Origin: Chytriomyces cf. hyalinus JEL632
Lineage: Eukaryota > Chytridiomycota > Chytridiomycetes > Chytridiales > Chytriomycetaceae
Assembly (NCBI GenBank): GCA_025435555.1
Contig: JAIWWG010000156.1
Location: forward strand, 1-49,778
Direction of reading: 5' to 3'
Length of the DNA stretch: 49,778 bases
The notes under the pieces are model-generated. The model did no database searches. It had not been told where the DNA came from and saw only the letters and a program-made list of their open reading frames with translations. Below are positions 10,514-22,029 of the stretch, in pieces. The stretch's first letter is position 1, and each line of letters opens with the position of its first letter. The position numbers were made by a program, and so were the translations under genes.

Positions 10514-11135
10514 AGATGTTGGCGTTCTTATTATTGTGCTGTCAATTTTTTTTATTCATGTGATTACGAACTTACTTTGGGATTATTCGTAATCGCATTT
10601 ACCAAAAAGGATTTACGATATTCTGTTATTATTATTCTGGGTTGCAACTTGGGTGAAACACTTTGGCACTCTTTTTGTTGCCTTCTTTCCTTGTTTGTTT
10701 GTCATCTTGCACTAATTTACTGCAAGCGGGTTGTGCTGCTTGCGGATCTGTAATTTATGGAAAATTAAACGGAATACCAGGAAGTCGCCTTTATCACTCG
10801 CAATGCTGCTTTCAAAATATGTTTATTCTCAGGCAGAAAGAAAGCATCCTGCCCTCCCACACTGCCCCCTTACTCTGTATCCCGGAATCCATATTACCAA
10901 AACAAAATAAGAAAAAATATGCTCTTGAAATATTTTTAAAGACGTGCAAACGCCTCTGAAAAAAAATGAGGAAAATGAAGCAAGAACGCATCGGAGCAAA
11001 AAGAAAGACCAAATCACAGTCATGTTCTGAAAGATTCCAATTTTTCCCCCTCGCCCCGTCAGTTTCATAGATGTCTTCCAACACAAAATTCATACACGCG
11101 CTTTTCCCCTCTTTTTTTGCCTCTCTTTCTCTCTT
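10514..11135. other. Convergent intergenic region
   Basis: About 620 bases between the 3' ends of the PHD-finger gene and the ankyrin gene. It is AT-rich and contains aattaaa and aaaataaga strings that could serve 3' end formation. No domain or repeat was recognised. Confidence 0.4.
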
Positions 11136-14100
11136 TCAAGGGGTTGCACCAGTGACATCGTTATCCGACTTGGCAGGCCTCAACTCATTCCCACTCGCAT
11201 TCGACGCAGCCGCAGCTGCCACCAACGCTGCAGCAGCTTTACTCGTCAAAGCCGTAGTTGCAAGCGACGGCACAGATCCCGTGTTTTTTGATTCCCCGGG
11301 CAGTTTCTGTTTGATTTTGTCGAGCAAGTTGAGTCGACCGAGTGATCCAGACTTTTCTGGAGGTGCCGCTTTTGTCGGTGATGCGGGTAATGAATTGGTA
11401 TCGGGGCTTCCTGTTGTATTGGATTCTTGGAATGAGCTGGCGGTCGTGGGGCTTGTTGCTACTGCATGGTTTTTAATTTGAACGTTAAGCGTACGAAATG
11501 GGCATATTTTGAATTTAATATGGGAGAGCGCTTACAAAAGGCTTCGTCGAGTTCTAATTTGGGTATTCCGAGTTTGACCCCAAGAGCCCTTGGGGTTTCA
11601 CCCAGTTTATTCACGACTTCCATGCTTGCGCCGGCTTTTACAAGATACCGAGAAACTTCGTACCGCCTCAAACCAACAGCTTCGTGAAGTGGCGTCCTGT
11701 AATAGATGAGCAGAGAAAGCGGTTTTGATGAGAATACAGGGGAAATCGCGCGAAACTGCAGAAAAAGAAAAATCAAAAACCATTCATTTTGGCCTTTTGA
11801 GTTGATATCAAACTTTCCAGATTCAATGTAAGCTGTGACAAGCTCCAAATCTCCAGCGCGGCATGCAAGATGCAGAGAATTTGAACCGTACGCGTCGTGT
11901 TGGGTTATTGGCACTCCCGTTCGAATAAATAATAATGATAGGTCTACATCACGTTGCACCAGCAGTCCAAAAGAAGACTTGGCCAAAAGCTTCGAGTCCA
12001 TTCTGCATATGGCCACAGATAAGAAAAGGATACAGCGGATAAAACTGACACACAAAAACTCACCGCGTCAGAAGCAATCGCGCCAAATCATAGTTCCCAC
12101 ACGCCGCAGCAAGTTCTACGGGGTAAATGACTTTGTCTCTCATGAAATCCGTTTGCCACATGTGAAAGACACTACTCCGCCGTTTTCCGTCTTCATTTGA
12201 TACACTCGTCAGCCCCTTTTCGCCTTCACACCCTGGTTGGCTAAAAAATATGCATCCAGTCAGCCGCGCATTAATCGGGCGGTTTATGGTCCCTTGAGGG
12301 TTGCTTTTGATGCTGGCTCCGCTGCTGATTAAATTCCGTTTGATGGAGGAAGACGGACCAACGAAACTAACGCCGGCCGCTGCGCTTAATGAGGAGGCTC
12401 TCGATCGATCAAGAGCACTCGCACTTCGATTTGACGATGACGGAGAGGGATTTCGAAGTTGAGGTTTGGGGGGTAAGGTGGATGAAGTTGTGTTGGATAT
12501 TGCAAGACTTGTTTTTGGAGAAGATGTGTCATCTTTTGTTGAAGTTAAAGGGAGTGATCCTGTTAGAGGGCTCATAAGCGCGTGTGATGGCAACATGACG
12601 GTTGCATCGATTCCAAGGTTGAGGTTGTTTGGTTCACGGGGAAACGAAGCCATCATATTTGAATCAATCATTGAAACTGGGCGCGACGGTTGCAGAATAA
12701 AGACCGCAGGACCCGTGTTGGGCGTGTCTACTGTAGGAGTTTGAGATTGCGACTGAGAATTCCCAACGATTGGCATGCTTGTTCTGATATCCGGGTATGA
12801 CGATATGGATTTCAATTTTCGCAGCAGCGCGTACTGAGATACAAGAATCCCAATTGTAGGATCTGCACCGTTATCTAGCAGGAATTGGGTTATTCCGACC
12901 AAATTTTTACTCGCAGCAATATGCAGAGGAGTAAGACCATGCCAATTCTGATTCACATCGGCCCGCTAATCAGATTCGATTTAGAGTGTGGGGGGGGTAA
13001 ATTCCGAGAAGCGAACAAAAAATATTCACACCTTAACCATGGCACGAACTACATTGTCCAACCCTAGACTAACTGCAGACATGAAATACGAAGGCAACTG
13101 AATCGATGGCATCATATCCCCAGCTCCCAACGCACCACCCACTTTAGCATCGCCTGATGAAACTTTGCCACCCACCGCCATGCTACTATTTCTTCCTCCA
13201 CCATTTCGATCCGGGGCTGCCGTGGTACTGATTCTTTTGAATTTGCTGACGACTTTGCCTGTTGGTGTTTCCCGCGGAACATATTTCCATAGATTCGTGC
13301 TTGCTTTGATAATGATTGGAGAGTTGACGCTCAAGGGAAAACCCTTTTCAAACATGGCAATGCATATTGGTTCGAATCCTTGGCCCATTGCGCTGTAAAA
13401 CGCTCGATTCGCATGAAGCGGAAACTTTTTGCGAAGCGCGCCGCTGCTGAGATCGTCAAGAAGATTGAGTGCGTAGGGTATGCTTTGATCCGTGATTGCG
13501 AGGTTGATCAAGTGAAACACCTCTGTTGGTTGCGTTATGAGAAATCGCCGCTAATCCATGTCAAAACTTGAGATGACAAACCTGTACGCGACCGTCTTCT
13601 CCGTTTCTTTTGCAGTAGGTTGCTCAGTTTCCCGAGGCCGAGCCGCTTGTCGTCCTTAAATTTGGGTTCTATTTATTTTTTTCAAGGTTCAAGGGGATTA
13701 AAAAAGCGCGTTTCACGTTGATTGGGACATTACACAAAACAAGCACCTTTGTACGGCTTCTTGACGGAGCCTGGCGCTGCGGCGCTGGAGACGCCGAGAG
13801 AGACGCCATCGGCCTTGCAGCGGGCCTCGAGCTTTTGCAGCGCATACAAGCACCGACGCTGCCGCTGCTGGCGCGTGTCGGCGAGTCGGAATTCCGCGAA
13901 AGAAATGGTCCGCGCAAATCCAGACCCGCTTCCAACCGTGACAACAGGCGGCGTGGGTGAGTTTGCGAATCGTTTGGCCGCTGAGGTTGGCGACGCTGTT
14001 TGCGAGTTGACTGACGACGATGCTGAAGTTGCGACAGAGAGTTGTTTCGAGAAGAGTCCCTTAATTGCTGTCGACCCGGCTGAGTTGGATGTGTTGTTGG

Positions 14101-14317
14101 ACTGTACCGACGGCGTTTGCGATTTCGACATTCTCTTCCTGATATTGAGGAAGCTGAGGGAGCCCAAGGCTGAGCCTGTGCTTGCACTGCTGGATACGCT
14201 TGCGAAGCTGGCACCGGATGAGGCGGAGGCAATGCTGACGTTGTCCAAGTCCCTGTCCTTGTCCTTTGCGGCGTCCTTCTCCCGCTCTCTCTCCTTCGCA
14301 GTACTTCGCCCTTTCAT
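11136..14317 (-). CDS. Ankyrin-repeat protein
   Basis: Seven exons on the minus strand: 14317-13747, 13668-13582, 13522-13032, 12965-12064, 12002-11781, 11696-11536, 11461-11136. Together they make 2760 bases, or 919 residues. Introns are 78, 59, 66, 61, 84 and 74 bases. The N-terminal 190 residues are Ser/Ala/Arg-rich with a KEREREKDAAKDKDRDLD charged stretch. Ankyrin repeats then appear across exon joints: ADVNQNWHGLTPLHIAASKN, YPVELAAACGNYDLARLLLT, GSNSLHLACRAGDLELVTAY and WTPLHEAVGLRRYEVSRYLV. A Ser-rich insert separates the first and later repeats, and the C-terminus is Ala-rich. Ankyrin repeats mediate protein binding; no catalytic domain is present, and partners cannot be inferred. Two repeats are completed only by splicing, which supports the joints. 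Confidence 0.85.
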
Positions 14318-14632
14318 TGCGTGTCTCTTTGAAATGGGAGTTAGGGGTTGGTGTTCGTTGTTGGCAACAATGGGTTCTCAGTGGTGTCTGAAATTCGTAA
14401 ACTTATTCTTTGATAAAGTCATTGGATGGAACAAATGGAACACTGCAAGCACACACACACAAGCAAGCAGCATGCGGGGTCTGGATGCGCGCGTCTAATG
14501 CAAGCATCGGTATGCTTACTAGTCCAACAATATCACGTTCTTTGTTCGCAATAATCGCTTCAATGTTCCCGCAAATATTCCTGTCGCAAAATGCGGTTGA
14601 TGGTAAATCTGTTCGCAAATCTTTATTTAAAA
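14318..14632. other. Divergent promoter region of the ankyrin gene and UBE2S
   Basis: 315 bases separate the two start codons. Short CA-rich tracts (cacacacacac near 14451) are present; I see no further gene or repeat. Confidence 0.4.
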
Positions 14633-15684
14633 ATGTCACAGTCTGTGAAGGCAGTTATGCGCGGTAAGCTGCCCATCAAACACTGCCCCTCTCACACACC
14701 CACTCGACCCGCAGAACTCGTCCAGTTGAATGCAAAACCGCCTGCTGAGGGTATTCGCATGATCGATACTGTCGATGTCCTCGACATCCAGGCTTGGATG
14801 GCCGGCCCAGGTACAGCAACCCAACTGCTCCTTCTTTCGCCCGATGTCACATTCATCCTCATTGTCGGCAGAGGGAACGCCCTACGCGGGAGGCTGCTTC
14901 AAGATTCGTCTAGTTCCCGGTCCGCAATTCCCATCTGCCCCGCCAAAGGGTATGTGCTTATCGCCGATTCTCTCCACCGAATAACTTGGCCAACACACTG
15001 CTTCATTTTTCAGGGTTCTTTGAAACCAAAATATTCCATCCAAACGTATCTCCTTCAACTGGGGAAATCTGCGTCAACGCCCTCAAAAAGGACTGGTCTC
15101 CGGCCCTTGGAATAGCGCATATTCTTCTTGTATGTCACGCTACGGACTTCTCTTGACCACCAGCTGATCATATCTTATGCCAGACAATCCGGTGTCTTCT
15201 GATTGCCCCAAACCCAGAAAGCGCTCTCAATAGCGACGCTGGCCGACTACTTCTCGAAAATTATGAATCGTACGCCAGACATGCGAAACTATTCACGTCG
15301 TTGCACGCTCGAATCCCAACTGGCGTTGCGAATCCGTTTCCTGGACAATCCATCTCACTACTACCTCCTTCAACAACCAACAACTCAGCAAATACGGGCT
15401 TTTCAAACGCTTCAAAAATCTCCTCATCGAGAATGACCGACGGCGTGGCAGCTGTTTCACTGCGGGGATCCATGTTTGGGAGGGCCATAGAAACAGTGCA
15501 AGCTGCTTCGTGCGCTGAAGATGTAGTATCTGAAAGTTCGGGTAAGAGACGGGCCATTGACACTGCCGGAAACGTAACTGCACTGCCCTTGTTTGAGAAC
15601 GCGACCAATGACAAGGAGCGAAAGAGTGTCGGCAACGAGAGTCTTATGAAGGGAAATTCCAGGAAAAGCCTGCGCCGGTTGTGA
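14633..15684 (+). CDS. UBE2S: Ubiquitin-conjugating enzyme E2 S (APC/C chain-elongating E2)
   Basis: Exons 14633-14663, 14715-14810, 14872-14949, 15014-15129, 15184-15684 total 822 bases, or 273 residues; introns are 51, 61, 64 and 54 bases. The UBC fold is clear: [43 protein letters not shown] with the active-site Cys at residue 88, [18 protein letters not shown] and [13 protein letters not shown]. This matches E2S rather than generic E2s. UBE2S extends Lys11-linked chains on substrates primed by the anaphase-promoting complex. After the fold comes a Ser/Asn-rich tail of about 130 residues ending RKSLRRL. In animal UBE2S the C-terminal LRRL peptide docks on the APC2/APC4 side of APC/C. Tail conservation argues for the same role here. 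It lies 119 bases before the next gene, on the same strand. Confidence 0.93.
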
Positions 15685-15803
15685 GCAGCAGCAGTGTAGA
15701 AATATTCCAGCGCGTCAGCCATAACCAAAGTATGTAAAAGTAAAATATATCGCTGAAGGAGGAAACAATTTAAAAGGCCCATCGCTTCCTTTGTCCGTCC
15801 CTC

Positions 15804-18800
15804 ATGGCACATATAGACTTTTTTCAGTCGTTCCGCAGCCGTCTTACCAATACGTTCGGGGCTGGGACGCCTCTGGGCACAACCTCGATCGGGCTCAAGA
15901 CGCGGCCATCGTCGGTGTATCTGCAGCCGGGTCTCCTTCAGCACCGGTTCCAGCGGGGTAAGTTTCGCAAAGACAGACTGGCTGCTCTTAAAAGGCGGGT
16001 TCTGACCCTGATTTGTGTGTTGCAATCATAAAAACAGCATGGGACTCGATCGTGCTGGACTATGAGACCGAAAGCAACTGGAGCAGGCACGTCGGCGACA
16101 CGGAAATTGTGCGCAATCTAAACGTCATGGTTGACATCTTGGTCAAGGAGCATGCCGTCGTGGATGGTATGTTGCGAAATATATTGACCTTCATCAAAAA
16201 TCACGATCCCGAATCTACGGCGCCTCTCTCGAATTATGAACCATGATTTCGCGATGTTTACTCGGCTTCAATTATCCAGGAGGTGTCGATCCAGGTGGAT
16301 GCACTGAGAAATTCTTGGGCGAAGACATGATGAACAGACTTGTGCGATTCAGCGAGGCGGATGTGCCAGTGGGTTTCCGTGGCGCCGTCATCACATTTCT
16401 GACCAATCTGCTGCTTGTGCTGGATCCGAAAATCCTCATCCACAATGCCATCCACCGACCCTTGCTGATTATCATTGAGCAGTGTCTCCAATCTCAAAAG
16501 TATGACAAGGAGCTTCTCATGCTGGAACTTGACATTTGCGGCAAAATCTACGACTATCCTCAATTGTTGTACATTTTCTTTTCCAAGAGCGCCGTTTTGG
16601 GCACATCTAACGGAGGCGGAATCATGTTTGAGATTGGTTCGCCGGCCCTGATCACCGGGTACGAATGTCTGATCTTTGACCACATACTGCAGCACTTGCA
16701 CAGCGAAAGCATTACCGGCGACTATGCACGCGAGGCGGCACTTTTCCTCGTCGAGCTCGCAGCAGGCGACCTCGCAACGTATATCCACGTGTCCGAGTTC
16801 AGCGCAGTTGCAACTGCAGGTCTCGGGGGTGTCTTTTCGCAGCTTCCACCGCGCATTCCGCCGGGCATTTCGTGGGGCGAGCAGTTCAGGCACAGGTCCA
16901 TTGGCAATACTGTACGGTCCAGTCGTCCGGCAGAATCTTTCCGGGCAGACGTAGAAGCTTTTATTCGCGTGATTCATTTTGTGCAAGCAATTGTATTGCG
17001 GTGTCCCAATTCGGAGATTACGGTTGCGATTTTGGAGGACTTTCAAGGGACATTTTTGGACAATATTGTGCAGAGTACTTTGACGAGTGCCAGTGACTTT
17101 GATGGAACTACTGTCTCGACGCTGTTTTATCTGCAGAAAATGTCGGAAACGTTGAAGGAGGAGAGCATGGTTTCCATGGTCATCCAGTTCTTATTGAGCA
17201 GCGATGTGGATGAAGATGTGGAAGATGAAGCGAAAAAGAAAGCTCTGCGAAAATCAATGCATCGAAGAAGTCTCAGGCCGTCATCTATCATGTCGCGAGG
17301 GGCGCTTCTCGGGAAAGGTGCCGTTCCAACCTCAGCTGCCAGTTTCGGAGATGCAAAAGAAATGCGATTGCATGTCCGCGACATTTTGATTTCCAAATTG
17401 GGTTCCTTGTCGGAGGAAGTAGTGATTGCGACGTTGAATCTGTTTCGAGTCATTATTTCGAACCATTCGGATCGTGCGATTCATATGGTCATTGAAAAGA
17501 TGCCGCAGCCTGAAGCCATCAACCGCGCGATTGATGCTCAGAATGGAGTTATTTTAGAGGAGCCTGAGGAGGCGCTCGCGGCTGCGGGGGAGCAGGAGAA
17601 CCTTGCGGACGAGCAGGAGAACCTTGCGGACGAGCTTTCTCCTTCTAGGATGGCATCTACTCCACTGCCTATCCCGACTACATCAAAGAGCGCGCCCTTT
17701 GTGATCAAAATCAGTATTCACACGCATTTATGGATGGTTGCTCGATACTTTGCGCTCGTTCCAGCAGACTCTCCAAACCAGCAAGTCACTGCACAACCGC
17801 AGACTAAACTGCAACCCGCATCGTCTTCGGGGCCATTTGACTTATTTTCAATGATGGATTCACTTGTTGGAAGTAGTTTGGACAATTCAAGTCAAGCGTT
17901 TGGATCCCTCGTTGCAAAGTCAAATGGTCTTGTTCCCATTGAAACGACGCTTGCGACCTATGTGGCGGCAGCCGAACGCATCATTGATAACCATACACTC
18001 AAGAACCTCAATTCGCGTGCTCAGATTGATTTGGAAGAGTTGCTGTTGCTTGGGGCAGCTGGAAGTTCGAAAGGATATGATGCGGAGCGAAGGAAGCGAA
18101 AAAAGGCCAAGACGAATATCGCGTTGAATGCAATGCTGGGTGATGGTGAAGAGATTGGGATTTTGAAACGAGGAAGTCTCGAACGGAATGCCATGATGGA
18201 ATTGACCAAGGACACGACGTTGAAAAAGTTTATGGACAAGCTGTCTGAATTCTTTAGTCATTCGTATTCAATCAACCTGGTTGGTTTTTATTCTATTTTT
18301 TGATGTCAGGCGTCAACAACTACTGATACTTTTTTTATAATCTTGAATCACGCCGTGCAGGCTTTGACTGGAGTCCTTTCCCAACTGGCATCAGCACCAA
18401 AACCGCTGTTGTACATGTACATGTTCTCATCCGATTTACTGCTGGGACAGCGCGGCGTGATCGCCCCCCTCGTGCCCACACAATCGCTCTACACAACCAT
18501 CATTCGATTACGAAAAGAAGTCGAAGAGCGGCGAAACGCGATGCCCAATTTCGACGTTGATTTGAGTGTAGCACGTGAAGAACTGTTTGGTCTGCGCAGG
18601 AAAGCACCGGAAGCGGTGACTCAGTTTTTTGGCGGGATGGACGAGTTTGATCATGAGTTTTACAAAAATGTGGTGCTGCTTGAAGAGTTTACGAAGGAGA
18701 TGTTGTCGATTCTTGTTATGCATGGTATGTGTTTGTTTTGTTGGTTGTTTGCGACGCGTTTGTAGCTGACTTGTCTTTACAGGGAACCGAGATTACGACG

Positions 18801-18820
18801 AGGTTTCTTACATTGTTTGA
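15804..18820 (+). CDS. FHIP / RAI16-like family protein
   Basis: Exons 15804-15957, 16038-16166, 16280-18279, 18361-18724, 18783-18820 total 2685 bases, or 894 residues. The acceptor of intron 2 may instead be at 16294, giving 889 residues. Family features are AWDSIVLDYETESNW near residue 52, a long helical block (AVITFLTNLLLVLDPKILIH, RPLLIIIEQC, DICGKIYDYPQLLYIFF) and, across the last long intron, INLALTGVLSQLASAPKPLL, which matches the NLxLTGVLSxLA block near the end of RAI16-like proteins. In animals and filamentous fungi FHIP proteins join FTS and Hook to link dynein to early endosomes. The fungal partner genes are not in this window. A 21-base tandem duplication (EQENLAD twice) sits at 17591-17632. 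Confidence 0.8.
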
Positions 18821-20566
18821 TACTGCTCTAACCATGAACACCTGCGGCGTGCGCCTTTCAGTCATTTCACTAATAAAAAAACACACCACGCGCGTTAAAC
18901 TTGAAGAGATTTTCGTCATTTTCGAAGAAAGAGAACAAAGAAGTAGCTTGTAAAATAACTATCAAATAAAATGATTGGATGAAAAGACAAAGCCTAAAAA
19001 ACATCCAGAAGAAAGATGAGTGATAGTAAAGATATAATTAAGATTGGCAATGTGCAAATAAAGAATTACGCGTCATACGACAGAATTCAACAGAGATTTT
19101 AAGCGCTCCATGCGCGTATTTTTGAATGGAAAATCCGAAGTTGGGGAAACTAGCATGGATTGGTATGCATTACAAAATATGGAAGCGGCAGTTGGAGGAC
19201 CTGCGACTTTCACGAGCCAGTTGTGAAAATCCATGTGCCATTCATGTGAATTCACGAATCAGCGTCAGCCTTGCGTAAGATTTGATTTCATATTGTTTGT
19301 AAATTCGTGCACATTCTGATGTTGTGTAAACCCGCCACCAGATTGTCGAGACACCGAAGTCAGCAATGTCAGTAAAGTGCTGATCCATGGCGACCTCCAT
19401 TCATGTCATCACGGACATTCCCGCAAGCACTTTTTGAGGAAGAGATGGTCCACCGGGGAGTGTTGAAACGAAATGAAGAATTTGAGGTTTGTCCGAATTT
19501 TTTTATTTTTGTTTCTTGTTCGGACGTCAACTGAATTGGTTTAGATTCTTGGTCAAAGAGACAATTAAATCAAGCTGAATGGACAGCGAAGAACGCCTCT
19601 TTTCATGCCATTCCCGCACAACCTGCCCAAGTCTGCGAAACCATCGGCAAACAAGTAAATTAAGCAAGAAGTTCCCCTCTCTAGAACTACTGTCGACTCT
19701 ATTCAAGACTCTCAGTGCATCGTTGTTAGATGTGTAAGCAAAAGGGAAAAGAGACCAAAGTAAATAAGCATTAAGCAATTAAGATACCAAAAGAGCGATT
19801 GGCAACCCAGATTCTGTTGCCCCAGCAGTTACGGCATCAGAAAAGCTCATTCGGTTTACAAAACTATGTCGGAAGTGTCCATGTCAATGTAATTTGCAAT
19901 CTGATGATAGATATTGCTCCTGGACCACTCAGCGCCGGATTCAACCAATTTGACAAATGTATCGTTGCTTGGAGGGCCTGCAAGAAGTGGACAGCTGGCG
20001 AGGAGTGGATGGACTGCTTGCTAGCACTCAGATAGTAGTAAATAAATTGCCTGTGTGCTTCATCGATGGTGTCGCATGCTTGATGGCTGCGGTTGGGGTG
20101 TGATGTCAGGGTGGACGTTCGTCAAACTTCATAAGGCGGGGCACTTGTTGGTTATTGTTCGCTCCGTCTCCAATTATTTGTCTTGAAGTTGTTTGAGGGA
20201 GTCTTCTTCTTTTGTGTCTCCATATATACTGTCTGCGCTGCTGCGTTGCAGTGTTCAACCATGGATTTCAGAAATCCCAAATTTTTGCCATGGTCCTGGT
20301 CCAGCCCAAAGCGGGATCAGCCGGACAAAAGGATGCAACTTGTTGAACAAGAATCTCTGGTGGCATGGATTTGAGAGACCTTGCGGAAAGGAAAGCAAGA
20401 CCTGGTCTGAGGTTGGCAAGAAGGAGTCTTCAATGCTTCCAACCAAGTGCAGAAGCTTCCGGGAAAGGTTGATGTCCCTGAGCAGACAGACCTCTATTTG
20501 CGTTGCGGATATCAGACAGAGAGTGTACAAAATCAATGCAACTGACTTCTTTATTAGGACCCTGCG
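18821..20566. other. Gene-poor stretch, content unassigned
   Basis: About 1.7 kb between FHIP and NUP54 with several short frames (for example 19527-19778 minus and 20255-20536 minus). None shows a domain I can name, and they do not join across plausible introns. Low-level transposon decay is possible but unsupported. Confidence 0.4.
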
Positions 20567-22001
20567 TCAATTTCTTCTGTAAATACTCTCAGAGTAACCG
20601 CGACTCATGACTTCAACAACTTTTCCATCCTCTTCCACCAACTCAGTCAGATTTTTCAGCCCTTGCTGAGCAGTTCCGAGGGCCTTGAGCGCGGACAAAG
20701 AATCGAGTCAGGTACGCGATAATGAAGGGAAAAACAGACTCACCTCCGCAACATGTCCAATTTGGTCTTCAGTAAAGTCAATTCCTTGTGATCCATCTCC
20801 ACCCACATACGCACCACCACCTCCAACTGACGCAATTGAATCAATGCGTCGCGCGTCTTTGAGCATTCGCAGAGACGCTTCGAGCTCCTGCACCCGTCCA
20901 CGAAAATGCGCTGGTTTCTTAAGTTGCATGCTCATGGCTTCCAAGCGTCCGCGCAGTGACTCTTCTTCGCCGCGAATTGGGTATCCCTTATTTCTGAGGA
21001 CTTCGACCGTTTTCATAATCTGTGATTTTGTTTGTGTGTGTGTGGGATGAATATCGCACGGGTTTACGTTCCCTTTTCATCCAATCTACACTCAACGGAT
21101 AAAACTCGCTGAGAAAGCTCCACATGTCTACGCCGGTATTCGTCCAGCTTGATAGTTGTTTCGAGGTAGTGTTTTCGTTCAATCGCGTTCAATCGCTCTG
21201 CGAGTTCCTGCAAAAGCATGATGTGGGACATGCATTCAGCCTCGACACTGTCATAAAAAATTGCGCCAAATAAAATATGCCCATCATACCTCGAGTTTCG
21301 CTTCATGTTGATCACTCATGCCGTCTTGCTCGGCAATACGCATTTTCAAGTGTTCGAATCCCACTGCAAGAACTGGAACCATGCTGCAACATGAAGGAGT
21401 TAGATAAAACCGTCCCGTTGCTTATCCGTTCATGAGGATGTCAGTAATGCAGTACCAGGTTGGATCTGGGTTATCCTGCACAGCCTGATTATACAGCGTT
21501 GGATCATGGTTCGGGCCGCATCCATACTTGTGCACTTCATTTGGATGCACCATGTTGTAGAAATAGTGCTGGCGAGAACGGAACCATGAGATGACGCACA
21601 AACCAAAAGAATAAAAAAGAAACCAAACCCGAAACTGGCATGTGGGACTGTTTGGGTCCCAGAATGCCTGAATTTCCCGAATCTTGTCCAGCACAGTCAC
21701 GACTCGTTGTTGCTGCTGTTGTTGTTGTTGCTGTTGTTGCTGCTGCGTATTCATTCCGCCAAAGCCCATGCTTGCGTTGTTGTTGATAGTTTGCGCGTTG
21801 TTTGCCGACTGGCCGGACCCGCCAAACAGCGAAGAGGAAGCATTCGCTTGCGGTGTTTGCGCACCAAATAGACTGGTTTGCGGCTGTGCTTGTGTCTGTT
21901 GTCCGAAGAAGGAGGACCCTGTTTATTGGTTGGATGTGAGCAATGCGCATGCATGGATTCGGTAAGTCCAGTTCACCCGTCGCCACTGCCTGTCCAAACA
22001 T
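20567..22001 (-). CDS. NUP54: Nucleoporin NUP54 (yeast Nup57 counterpart)
   Basis: Seven minus-strand exons: 22001-21977, 21918-21629, 21568-21456, 21383-21290, 21207-21097, 21019-20744, 20683-20567. They total 1026 bases, or 341 residues; introns are 58, 60, 72, 82, 77 and 60 bases. The N-terminus has a handful of FG motifs (SFFGQQ, SLFGAQ, SLFGGSG) and a 13-Gln run. Then come the conserved domain (VLDKIREIQAFWDPNSPTCQ, HYFYNMVHPNEV, DNPDPTCMVPVLAVGFEHL) and the coiled-coil C-terminus (VEVLRNKGYPIRGEEESLRG, QLKKPAHFRGRVQELEA). NUP54 forms the central channel NUP62-NUP58-NUP54 trimer of the nuclear pore. It is short for the family because FG repeats are few. Its start codon is 28 bases from that of a divergent gene. 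Confidence 0.93.
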
Positions 22002-22029
22002 TAGAGCTTGATTTTAAGAAATATTTCCA

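Noticed and set aside
13722-14498. 258-residue plus-strand frame over the ankyrin gene's first exon
   Set aside because: It is antisense to a Ser/Ala-rich exon that joins correctly by splicing; no domain in this frame.
16258-17046. 262-residue minus-strand frame within the FHIP-family gene
   Set aside because: Shadow of a strongly supported coding exon; no domain.
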